From positions 52,869-116,868 of the forward strand of contig JAHLKH010000076.1 of the NCBI GenBank assembly GCA_025526915.1: DNA of 64,000 bases. The letters run 5' to 3'. Both the position numbers and the translations under genes were made by a program. This DNA comes from Entophlyctis helioformis. Its lineage: Eukaryota > Chytridiomycota > Chytridiomycetes > Chytridiales > Chytriomycetaceae. The notes below the pieces were generated by a model that saw nothing but the letters and a program-made list of their open reading frames with translations, was not told the DNA's origin and did no database searches. This document shows, piece after piece, positions 54,701-64,000 of the stretch (the stretch's first letter is position 1; each line of letters begins with the position of its first letter).

Positions 54701-54971
54701 CTACCGCATCTCGGTCGTCACCGACCAGACCGAGTCGCCCAAGGTCAAGGAAATCATCAAGACCATGATCCCCGGTGCCAACCTCGAGGACGACTCGGCC
54801 GGTGCCCTCATCTACCAGTTCCCATCGTCGTCCACCAGCTCGATCCCCGAGTTTGTCAAGTGGCTCGAGCAGAACAAGGACGGCCTTGTCAAGTCCTGGG
54901 GTATCTCGCAGTCGACGCTCGAGGAGGTCTTCCTCAAGCTCATCCGCGAGGCCAACAACAAGTTCCAGTAA
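51721..54971 (+). CDS. Half-size ABCA-type ABC transporter (different subfamily)
   Basis: Two exons (51721-51861 and 52410-54971) give 900 residues. The first exon, MSKNTDAVQVESGKPD to WRNTVLQ, is followed by a 548-bp intron with CCTGCCCC repeats. Exon 2 holds the first helix (LAPFIFQLLIFVLQ), an extracellular domain of about 200 residues, then helices including GPVFFFCSEMIIFINVLSQI and AILIGIFIFIIGLLFESFVF. The ATPase domain follows: Walker A LLGQNGAGKST, signature YSGGMKRR, Walker B IIFMDEPTTGMDP and TTHSMEEADVLGDR. The tail ends STLEEVFLKLIREANNKFQ. It differs clearly from copies 1 and 2 (GQNGAGKST against GPNGAGKTT), so it is an older paralogue despite sharing the promoter repeat. Strong C-ending codon bias suggests high expression. 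Confidence 0.93.
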
Positions 54972-55240
54972 ACTGCCTCTTTCACGGGGCCTGTTTGTCC
55001 ACATTGCCAGTCTCCTCGTGTTTTTGTTGCACCGGTCCGTGACTCTGCCATTGGTCGTCGCACCTTGTCTGTTCTCCTGTTCCGATTTCTATTGTCGGTG
55101 TGCTTCCATCGGCCGTCGCGTGGCTGTGCTTTCCCCCCCTCAAATCCCCCCCACACACCTTTCCATTGTTTCAATACAGCAGTCGTCTCCATCACTTGTT
55201 TTTATTGACGTTCTTGTGAATGCATTTCGTGCTCAGGCCG

Positions 55241-56719
55241 TCAATAGTACTCGTCCGAAGCGTGGTACCAGATGTTGACGTGGCGTCGCACAGGATCGAT
55301 GCTCAGATAGCAAAAGTTTTGTGGGTGCTGCAGAGGGAACAGCGGCGACACGGAGGACTCGACGCCAGTGATCTTGTACACAAGCGACGCCACCTTGAGC
55401 TTTCCTGTCGCAGCGTCCTTGGCCACACTGCATGCACCACATCAACCAGTCAGCACGACGCACACACGAGCCGGCACGGATCCATGCGGCGTACGTGATC
55501 AGGTCCTTGTAGATGCGCTTGGTGACATCCAGGTATGCGTCCAGCCTGTCCTCGAACTGGCACAGCCGGCCACCCAGACAAATGGCCTTGAAGGCATGGA
55601 AAATGAACTCGGAGCGGTCGGCCGGCGTGAACACGTCGTACGACTCGTACTCGGGCATCAGCAGACACTTGCGCAGCTCGTCCGACACAATGAACGAGTC
55701 CACGTACTCGTCGAGGCATTTGCGGATCTCGCCATCGCCGCGCGTGATGCCTGCCAGCGTGCGGCTGCGTGTGAGTACGCGCGCGGCACTGCCATGGCAC
55801 AAGCCCAGAGCCAGACTGACCGTGGTCTCGGAGACGGTCAAAGAACGACAGCGATGTCACGGTGTGCTTGGTCTCTTCCTTGTGGACAGCCGTCACGCGA
55901 CCCAGCGTGCCCCACTGATCCATCTTGCCCTGCACCTGTTGTTGGCGTGTCAACAACGGTCAGACACGGCCAGCCAGCCATTCCCAGCTCAGCAGCACGC
56001 TGGCATAAAAACTCAAGACCCACCTTGATGTGTGGGTTGTTGTTGAAAAAGTCGACCAGGAACGCATCAATGTTGTATGGCTCGAGGTACTGGTCGTACG
56101 TGAACCGCTTCACGTAGCAGTGTCCCTGCATCCCCCTGGAGCCCAGCCCGTCCGCAGCGTCAGCACGACGCGGCTTGCATGACGCGACCATCAACGAGCA
56201 CCAGCAACAACAGACCACGCACCATTTGTACAGCATATCCTGCGTGTCCTTGTTGTTGAACCCTGGAAACTTGGCGCTCTCGAGCAGCAGGAAGGCGAAC
56301 CGCTTGCGGTCGGTCTCGGCTGTTGTTGCCAGCGCTGGTGTCGGCAGCGTCTGTGGTGGCTCAGCCGAAGCGGCCACGGCAGCCGACGTGGCCGCTGACG
56401 GTGTCTGCGCGGCAGGCTCAAGCACAGTGATGGCGGGTGCTCGCTGCTCCTTGGCAGTCGCATTCATCTCGGCATGCTTGTCTGTGGCGAGGCTGAGCTC
56501 GGCAGACTTGGCAGGCGTGGCAGGCGTCGCAGGCGTCGCAGGCGTCGCAGGCTCGCCAAAGGACGTCTTGTCGTGCGTGGCTTTCGCTGTCGCTGGTTTC
56601 TTGGAGGCAGCCAGAGCCTCTGCGGTGGCAGCAGTTCTGAGCACGGTTGTGCCGTCACTGCGCAATACAGTCACAGTCTCCTTGGACACGTCGTAGTCGT
56701 CGGGCAGCTCGGTGATCAT
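55241..56719 (-). CDS. CFAP300: Cilia- and flagella-associated protein 300 homologue
   Basis: CFAP300 (C11orf70 in humans) is a cytoplasmic factor needed to assemble axonemal dynein arms. Five exons (56719-56223, 56135-56024, 55935-55821, 55750-55495, 55427-55241) total 1167 nt, or 388 residues. The recognisable core is FLVDFFNNNPHIK, SLSFFDRL, KCLDEYVDSFIVSDELRKC and LCQFEDRLDAYLDVTKRIY. The end is IDPVRRHVNIWYH. The first 130 residues are a low-complexity extension with an ATP/ATPATP repeat not expected in animal homologues. Its presence implies a flagellated life stage, as in zoospores. Confidence 0.88.
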
Positions 56720-56776
56720 GTCTTGCGGTTGTTGTTGGTCACGTCAACTGTTGGGAGAACAACAAACGCGCTGTAT

Positions 56777-59700
56777 TCACGACGCCGTCACTGGCGTCAC
56801 ACTATCCACACCATCAACATCGGCATCGGCTTCGGCGTCCTTGCCCATAGCCATCGCAGACGGCCCTCGTCGCTTATCAAGCCCAACGCGATGATGGATG
56901 CGCGCCATGGTGGCCTGCTCCCCAGCAGTCGGTAGATCCTGCACTCGAACATTCCTGCTCATCACGACCATGGCCCCTAACACCAGCGGTATCACATCGT
57001 CTCTCCAAAACCACCCATACTCCCTTGTCCCGCCATCAACGGGGCCAGCCAAGTGCCGCCGCATATTCCGTCCAACGTCCGAGTACAGCCCCCACATATC
57101 ACTGACACGCTGCTTCTCGACAATCAGATCCAGCAGTCGCGGCAGCAGAGCTGATACCTCGCGTCGGTAGTCGGCATGCGGTCCCGTCACAGCAACCATG
57201 GCGCGAAGCAGCCCAACGGCCCGATAATCGCTCTGGCTCCAAAGCAGCTCAAAAACCCGTGCCAAAGACGCTCGGTTATCGACCTTGAATCACCGCTGCC
57301 GGCAGAAGCAACGGCCAGGCTGCTGACCATCGCAGCACCAATGACATGTGTCTCTACGCACGCAATCGCCTTGTCGGTGTCAGCCGTTGACGCCGTCGCA
57401 GATTGGAGCAGCGTTGTCGCCAGCCGCAGCACCATCTGCCGGTCCTGGTTGTTGAGCAGGTGCGGCTGCATCCGCGCCAACCACCCAAGCGTATGCACAG
57501 CGTCTCCAGCGACTCGGCTGCCATACATCATCGCCATCGAGCGGCAGAGCCGTGAAAATGCGTCAAGATCGGCCGGTGTGCTGCCATGCACCAGCTGGCC
57601 AGACGAGATGATCGAGCCAACAGCAGACGCGAATAGCTGTGCTGCTCGAGTGCTGTTTGCTGCTGCATTGGCGTTCTTGGCCAAACTTGGATGCTGCTGC
57701 GAATGGAGGTCCTCGAGAACAGCTTGCAGGCACTTCCAGAACTTTGGTGGCGGTATGAGTATCGGCCCATCTTGCTCCGTACCGCTCCTCCAGAGATCGT
57801 CCTTGCATGATTGCAGAAGCACCGCGCAGATCGCCTCAAAGCCTGCTGTCCCGCCTGCAGCATCAACGGCTCCACAGCTGCGTAGGAACTGCGCAAAACG
57901 GCCCGGCTGCGACACAAGGCTTGCTTCCATGAACGTGCCCAGCTGCACAACATCCGCGTGCCGGCCCAGCTCCAAACAGATGCCAAACAGCATCTCAACT
58001 GCCTGCCGGTCTGGTGCCATGCCGACGCTCTTGAACAGCGGCAGGTCCAGCATGCACGCGTCAATGTGCGCGTTGGCAAGCGCCAGGGTATCGCCCGCAA
58101 CTCAGTGTGGAGCCCGATGAGCTCGACCAGTGGAGCAGTCCGCTGCGACAAGCCGAGCGCCAAGCTCTTGCACAAGGGAGTCAGCCACTCCTCCAGCCTC
58201 TGCCGCAACGTCGTAACCTGACGTGGGGTCGTCGTATCGGTCATTCGCGCCAGGATCCTGCGACTGCGAGTCTTGGAGCCAGCCAACCGCGACGCAGAGC
58301 GCGAATGTGCCGTGCAGTGGCCAGGTCGGCTGCAGTGCCTGTGCTGGGAACCGCGAGCACAAACTCAATGCCATGGACGATCCAGTCGCGCTGTTGGCCA
58401 CCTTGCGTCTCAAGCCCCATCGCACAAGTGCTAGCCGCATGAACGCCGTGTCCATTAGCTTTTCCCGAGACGTTGCTCCGGTGCGGCGAGCTGGTGTCGT
58501 GTCCCAGATGGCCGTGTTGAGCTGCAGCAGATCCGTATCGACTGGCATGCGTCTCAAAATCATCTGCGCAATCAGAAGCAACACGCCCTGTGCGTCTGCC
58601 AGACTGGGCTGCTGACGATGAGCAGCTTCCACCGTGAGAGTGCTGGACGTCCAAGATAAACGCGGGACACTGCGGCTGTTTCGAGCACACGGACCGCAAG
58701 CTGCTCGCAGTCGATGCTGCTGTCGGCTGCCGATGCTGCCGATGCCATGTCCAGCAGTCGGCTCGACAGCTCTGGATAGGAATAGTCGGGCATGACAGGC
58801 CAGCCATTGCTGCTTTGCCGCTGCTGCTGGTGTTCTTGGTGTGTTTGGGCAGTTACCACATGCAGATACGAACGGCCATATCTTGCGTGTCCCGCACTGC
58901 AATGATATGCAGCAGCAACTGCGACAGCGCGTCGCCGTCCAAATCAAACCGTTGGTGGTCCGTCGCGAGCATCTCTGCAAACGTGCGCAAGCAGACCGCG
59001 TCGTTCGCCTTGACCAGTGCTGCAACAAGGCTGGATGTCAGCGACCGTGGCAGCCGCTCGGAAATGGATTCGGCGGCGGGTCCTGGAAGTGGCGACAGCA
59101 GAACGTCCCGGACGAGTCTCAAGGCAGCTGCAACACGGCCGCCCTTCAAGAGCACCTGCACGACCTGGCTCACTTGCTGGCGCGACACGATGCCGTCCTT
59201 GGCACGCTGCTCAATGATCCCCGCAATCCGCTCAAGGGGAGCCGCATCGCCTTGCAGAACGCAGAGATCCACAAGCGCCAGCAGCCATATCGGCGGCGAC
59301 TCGTGTATCAGGCTCGGGTCGTCCTGTGTAAACTGCAGCAAGCTGGGCAAGTCGCACAGGACACGACACGCATCCACAATATCGCTGTGCATCTCGGCTG
59401 AGAGAGGTATCGCCAGAATGCGCATGTCGGCATAGAGACGCCGGACGACCTCGAGGTTCGGCTCCTTGATAGTGTAGTAGTGGATGAGCAGGCGGATCGA
59501 CTCAATAGACGGTGCAACTGCCCCGCTCTTTGTTGTTTTCGTGAACAGATCGAGAGCGGCGTTTGCGTGGTGCTCGGCAAGCAGCCCGCGGAGCGTCGTG
59601 ACAAAGAGATCGTTGCGCACAAGTGTCTTGGAGCGCAGAGCGTCCTCGAGCAACGATTTGGCCTCCATGGACTGCAAGGTGGACGTGAGATGGCCAAACA

Positions 59701-60907
59701 GCCACGCACAGTCTGCAGACGAGGGCGACGTTCCAGCCGCAACCATCTCCTTGAACACCGTCATGGCCAACGCGACGACCTTGGCTGTGGCTTCCTTGTG
59801 GTGCTTCTCGATTTTCTGGTACTGCTTCTGGTGCTTCTGCAGTCCCGACGAGCCCTGGTCAGTCAACTGTGGCTTGATGGGGCCGAGGATGTTGGTGAGC
59901 GTCGATAGAATGTCGCCAGAGAGCATCCAGTTGTTCGCAGTTGATGTTGCAGAAGCTGCAACGGCTGGCGTTGAGACAGACGGCAGCTTTGCAAGCGATC
60001 GGATGCAGCTGCCCAGTGCACGTAGCAGCACGCTATTGCCAGATGCCCCAAGGACGACGCCGTGCATCGACGCCTGAGACGCGATCTGCAGGACGAGGTT
60101 CGTGCGGAGCAGGTATGTCGCCGGCGGCATGTTGGCTGATGGAATCGCCGTGCATGCTCGCAGAAGCATCTCGTATGCAGCCGGATCCGCCATGAGAGCA
60201 GATGCGCCATCGCCGTCCTGCTGCTGTCCCGACGTCAAAGAGGCAACCCAGTCCATCCAAGGCTTGACGAGATCGCTCGCACCAGAGGCAGCCATGAACT
60301 CCAGAATGAGGCGGGCAGCAGCAGCATCCTTGTCCGGCGGCCGCTGGCATGCGACCAGCTCGCGCAGCAGTCGGGCCAGGTCCGGCGTGGCTCGTGCTGC
60401 AACCAGAATGGTCGCCAGCTGCAGCATCGACTCGCTCGGCAGGTCCGCCAGAGCAGCGTGTCGCTTCGGCATGCTCCACAGCGGCCCGAGACCCGACAGC
60501 TTGGCGGACGGGCTCAGCTTGGACGCAGACAGCTGCTGCAGTCTGGCCGCCAGCGTTTGTGCAGTGAAAGACTCGCCACCAGCAGCGCCACTGCCGCTGC
60601 CTCTGCTGCTGCCCAAGCCTTGTCTCGCCATGGCGCTGCCTGCAGCTGATCTTGTTGACGAGCCGTTTGAGCTGTACAGGTTGACCCATGTAGGGCCACT
60701 GCCCTGCTTAGTGTGCGGTGCTGCAGGCGTGTCTTCAGGCGTTGCCTGCCTCTGCTTTCCGCTGCTGTTGCTGGTGTTGTTGCCGCTGGTGTTGTTGGCT
60801 GGTGTTGCTGTTGCGCTGGTGTTGCTGTTGCCGCTGGTGTTGCTGTTGCCGCTACGAGGTGTCCATCCAGACAGCGCTCGTCGTTGCACGACAACCGCCC
60901 GGCGCAT
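56777..60907 (-). CDS. Large helical-repeat (PPR-like) protein, probably mitochondrial
   Basis: Exon 1 (60907-58857, 683 codons) is certain. It starts MRRAVVVQRRALSG, a basic, hydroxylated N-terminus like a mitochondrial presequence, then low-complexity Asn/Thr/Ser repeats. Helical pairs follow, such as LFVTTLRGLLAEHHANAALD and RLYADMRILAIPLSAEMHSD, typical of pentatricopeptide (organelle RNA-binding) proteins. A 44-nt intron (58856-58813) joins it to NGWPVMPDYSYPELS. Further coding runs continue in shifting frames: VEAAHRQQPSLADAQG, LRQRLEEWLTPLCK, LDLPLFKSVGMAPDRQ and VFELLWSQSDYRAVG. They end at 56777. The later introns are very short and I could not place all of them, so the C-terminal half may contain errors or could be a second gene. 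Confidence 0.6.
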
Positions 60908-61333
60908 TCTGGCTGGAACAACATGTCATGACCAACGAGTCAGCAGCCTGCACGAGCGGCCAGTGAACGCCGCACATCTGCGTCCATGTCACCTTTATTA
61001 AAGCGACTCGTTTGGCCGACTGTGCGGATGCGGGCCAACAAATCGATGTCCAAAGTGGCAGGATGGAATCCGTGTCACGTGATATGACGTGACGTTACAC
61101 GTGACTGTACACGTGACCGCATGCCATCGAGGCGTGTCAAGTGCAGCGTCGGTGTCCAACGAGCAGATGCCACAGTGCGATCGTATGAGCAATCAGCGCT
61201 GTCGGTTTTGCTAGAATCTCGCTTGTGCAGGCACTCACAACGACTCTCAACATCAAGCGCAGCCAATCAGAGCAAGCCAACCAATGGTGATAGCGTTTGT
61301 GAAGCGCAATGATCGTTTACCACCAACAATCTG
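60908..61333. promoter_or_regulatory. Divergent promoter region with CACGTG cluster
   Basis: 425 bp between the divergent PPR-like and coiled-coil genes. Three CACGTG hexamers (61076-61081, 61098-61103, 61110-61115) and two GACGTGA/TGACGT variants lie within 45 bp. In fungi CACGTG is bound by bHLH factors such as Cbf1. Function here is inferred. Confidence 0.45.
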
Positions 61334-64000
61334 ATGAAGGCCATATTCGGACGTCGCAAGTCTGTGGCGCATTCGACGGACAAGGACAGAGATCGCGATG
61401 CAGGACAGCAGTCTGCAAGCTCCCACGACCCGCCGTCCGCCTCGATTGTCTCTCAGGGCAGCCATCCCAGCTATCATGGCATTCCTGGCGCAGGCACTGG
61501 CATCAGCAGCGCTGCTATCGGCAACAAGAGCAGCGCCAGCATCAACAGAAGCACGTCCAGAGATAACACCGCCGCTGTTCACAGCGTGGGAAGTGGCAGC
61601 GTCGAGGTTGGATTACCAATCACAGCCAACGGCACCTCATCGAGTTCCATACCCAGCCGCGATCCACTCTTTGAGTCTGCCCGTGCCGCACGATCACACG
61701 CCAACATCGGCATGGCCAGCAGCCCCAGCAACGATATGCTGCAGCAGGATTTTTCACGCAGCGCCAGAGGTCTGTTTACGAGCAGCAATCCCGGTGGTGC
61801 CGGCAAGGAGATAAGCGGATCGCCCCTCAAATTGGGTTCGTCGCTCGCGTCCGGAGGAGCACGCCTGTCAGATAACGACGACAACGACGACGACGAGCAG
61901 CAGTACCTTTCTGGTACCGGCACCGACGCTGGCAACATCGAGACATTGTCCGCGTCGGCACTCGGACTAAAGCAGGACGCATCTGGATCGGCTGGGCCGT
62001 CCGCAGCAGGCGGCACGAGCTCAAAGTCAAGCACCTTCAAACGCTTCCGCTTCAAGAAAAAGTCCAAATCCAAGAACGCTCTTCAAGAGGGCAGCGGGCC
62101 GCCTGTCCCAGAGATCTCCGTCACGACGTCGTTCTCGCCCAGTCAGTCGCAGGCTCTGCAAGCCCCGCAGCGCCACTCATCTCGCGACGATGCGGCCAGC
62201 ATCCACGAGCATGGGTCGAGTCTGCATTCGGAGCAATCCAGTGCACGTGCTCGCGTCGAGCATCGATTGCAGGAGAGACAGAGCCACTGTCGCCGTCACG
62301 TTCGGGATCCGGCAAGTCCAATCCCTTCAAGCGTCTGTTTGGGAAGAAGAACAAGAACAAGAATGCCTCCCTGGATGGCATCAACACGAGCGAAGCCGTG
62401 GGCAGCGGCGTGATCAACGGGCCGACTTTGCCAGGCGGACCATCGCAGCTCGCCGCCATGACAAGCGTCCTGCCAGCAAGCAGCGATCCAAGCAGCCGTG
62501 GTAGCGACGCTGCGCGCCCAATCTTCGACTCAGGCGGCCGGCGATGGTGCGCAGATCATGCATCGCCAAAGTACCAAAGCACGTCTTGCATCGGCCCTTG
62601 GGCACTTGGCGACAGACTCTGGAAATCTGCCTCAGTCAAACAGCAGTCTGCGTGCAAGCATCTTGTCAGCCTCGACAGGATCAGCACCTGCCTCTGGGTC
62701 AAAACAGCCGCAGTAGCAGCTTCAATGATCCGCCATCGCAGTCCCAGTCCCAAATGCCACAGCGCCAGCTGCACCAGCAGCAGCTTCAGCAGATCCAGCG
62801 GCAGCAGGCTGCTGCCCACGATCAACAAAACCTGCTTCGCCAGCAACAGGCCGAACAAGAGAAACTGCAACATGACTTGGAGCTCGCGTCGACAATCGGC
62901 ACAACGCTCTTGGCCCACAACAACGAACTGCAGAAGCTGGTCGAAGAGACCCAAGAGGCGTATCGCGGACTCGAGCAGGAGCGCAGCAAGCTCAGCGAGG
63001 AACTCAAAGCACAGATGCAGCTGCTCAATGAGGCACGCAATGCCAAAAAGAGTCTCGAGGACGAACGCAACTCTGCTCGTGGTGAGGCTGAGGAGGCTGC
63101 AACGCAAATCACCCGCCTCAAGACCCAGCTTCGTCGGATCCATCTTGTCGATGCCGAAAAGGGTAGGCCTACATCAACTTTTCTGCTTTCGATGATCCTT
63201 TCTCATGCTAATCTCTGACCGTGCCACACGGCGACAGAATTGCTCCATGGACGGATCTCGGAACTGGAAACGTCCAAGGCCAATCTTGCGACCGCACTCG
63301 AGTCTGTCCGTCGCGAGATGTTCGAATCGGCAAGAGAGAAAGAGACGCTTGCCGAAAAGGTCCGCGAGCTGACCAGCGAGAACCATTGTCTGCAAGACAC
63401 GGCCCACTCGATTCGCAATGCACACGATCGCGAAGTCAACGATTTACGCCGCATTGTGGGCAACCTCGAGGTGGGTCGTCAAGCTCGCTCTCGACTCGTT
63501 CAGTCACATTGATTCCTGCTAACCCTTTGAGCCTGACTGTATAGGAGGACAAGATGGATCTGCTGGGTCGCGTCGAAGAGCTCGCGGTTCGTCTGGAAGA
63601 GTCTGAAGCACGCACTGCATCCGCTGTTGCCGCAGCACGATCGCATGTTGCAGGCACGCCAGACAACGAATCGGTTTCGAGCAGTGGCGGAAAGCTGTCG
63701 CAAATCGGTCCATTCCATATCGAGCCGTCTCTGTCGCGCGAAGTCTACCTCCAGTCCGAGCTGGAAGAGTTGCAGCAGGCTCTCGAGACAGCCGCGTCCC
63801 AAAACAACGAGTACAAGGAAATGACTGCGGAGCTGCAGGAGACCGTGCAAGCTCTGCGCGAAGAGCTTGAGAACATGGTCGCCTTGTCCCAGCCAGACAG
63901 CTCTCAGCCGGCCAAGATGCAGGAGATGCAGGAGCAGATTGCACAGCTCAACGAGGCTCTCGCCGCAGCCAAGCAGTCGTCGCAGAATGCTGCCCAAGAA
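61334..64000 (+). CDS. Coiled-coil protein with basic Ser-rich N-terminus, partial
   Basis: Starts MKAIFGRRKSVAHSTDKDRD. The first 300 residues are Ser/Gly-rich and disordered, with basic patches (FKRFRFKKKSKSKN and, after a 41-nt intron at 62241-62281, NPFKRLFGKKNKNKN). From about 62700 the protein becomes a Gln-rich then heptad-like coiled coil (LQHDLELASTIGTTLLAHN and on). Exons 63238-63470 and 63545 onward have clean GT-AG junctions (donor at 63163, acceptor ends at 63237 and 63544), and the frame is open at the window edge. Splicing between about 62400 and 62720 is unresolved: three frames carry sensible sequence in turn. No family recognised; the layout would suit a cytoskeletal or tethering protein. 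Confidence 0.65.

Noticed and set aside
52140..55004. 954-codon open frame antisense to ABCA copy 3
   Set aside because: Mirror of strongly C-biased codons on the plus strand, where all ABC motifs are found.

Overview
The window looks like nuclear DNA of a zoosporic (flagellated) early-diverging fungus, most likely a chytrid. It is GC-rich. Genes carry many short GT-AG introns, some only about 41-55 nt. It holds the fungal/plant-type gene RIT1, a homologue of the flagellar dynein-arm assembly factor CFAP300, half-size ABCA transporters, and a Fanzor (eukaryotic TnpB-like) nuclease gene of the type known from chytrids. Exon models were worked out by eye from splice sites, reading phase and paralogue comparison. 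No transcript or database evidence was available.

Left end (1-7 kb): the 3' end of a half-size ABCA transporter gene, then three tandem, co-oriented saccharopine-dehydrogenase-like oxidoreductase genes on the minus strand. The 5' halves of the first two, introns included, are almost identical. The middle copy carries a one-base frameshift.

Mobile-element region (7.2-31 kb): a Fanzor gene on the minus strand keeps its RuvC residues and zinc finger but is broken by a 2.87 kb non-autonomous LTR element and by a solo LTR. To its right lies a nest of Ty3/Gypsy chromodomain retrotransposons: a 7.2 kb element sits inside an older truncated one, and small LTRs of another family are inserted in both. 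Beyond the nest, a plus-strand gene resembling a P-element/THAP-type DDE transposase is also broken by a solo LTR. In five insertions the target-site duplication can be read exactly, and in three of them removal restores an open frame. Before the retrotransposons arrived, Fanzor and transposase-like genes were divergent neighbours, which suggests one decayed two-gene DNA transposon.

Right half (31-64 kb): intact host genes. RIT1 (initiator-tRNA ribosylphosphate transferase) and a cytochrome P450 are convergent. Five tandem genes encode proteins with about seven membrane segments followed by an RGS domain, with conserved exon lengths. Two ABCA transporter genes stand head to head, separated by a near-perfect 560-bp inverted repeat. 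Then come CFAP300, a large probably mitochondrial helical-repeat (PPR-like) gene, and a coiled-coil gene running off the right edge. The likely processes are lipid or small-molecule transport and oxidation (ABCA, P450, SDH-like), G-protein signalling (RGS cluster), tRNA modification, flagellar assembly and organelle RNA metabolism.
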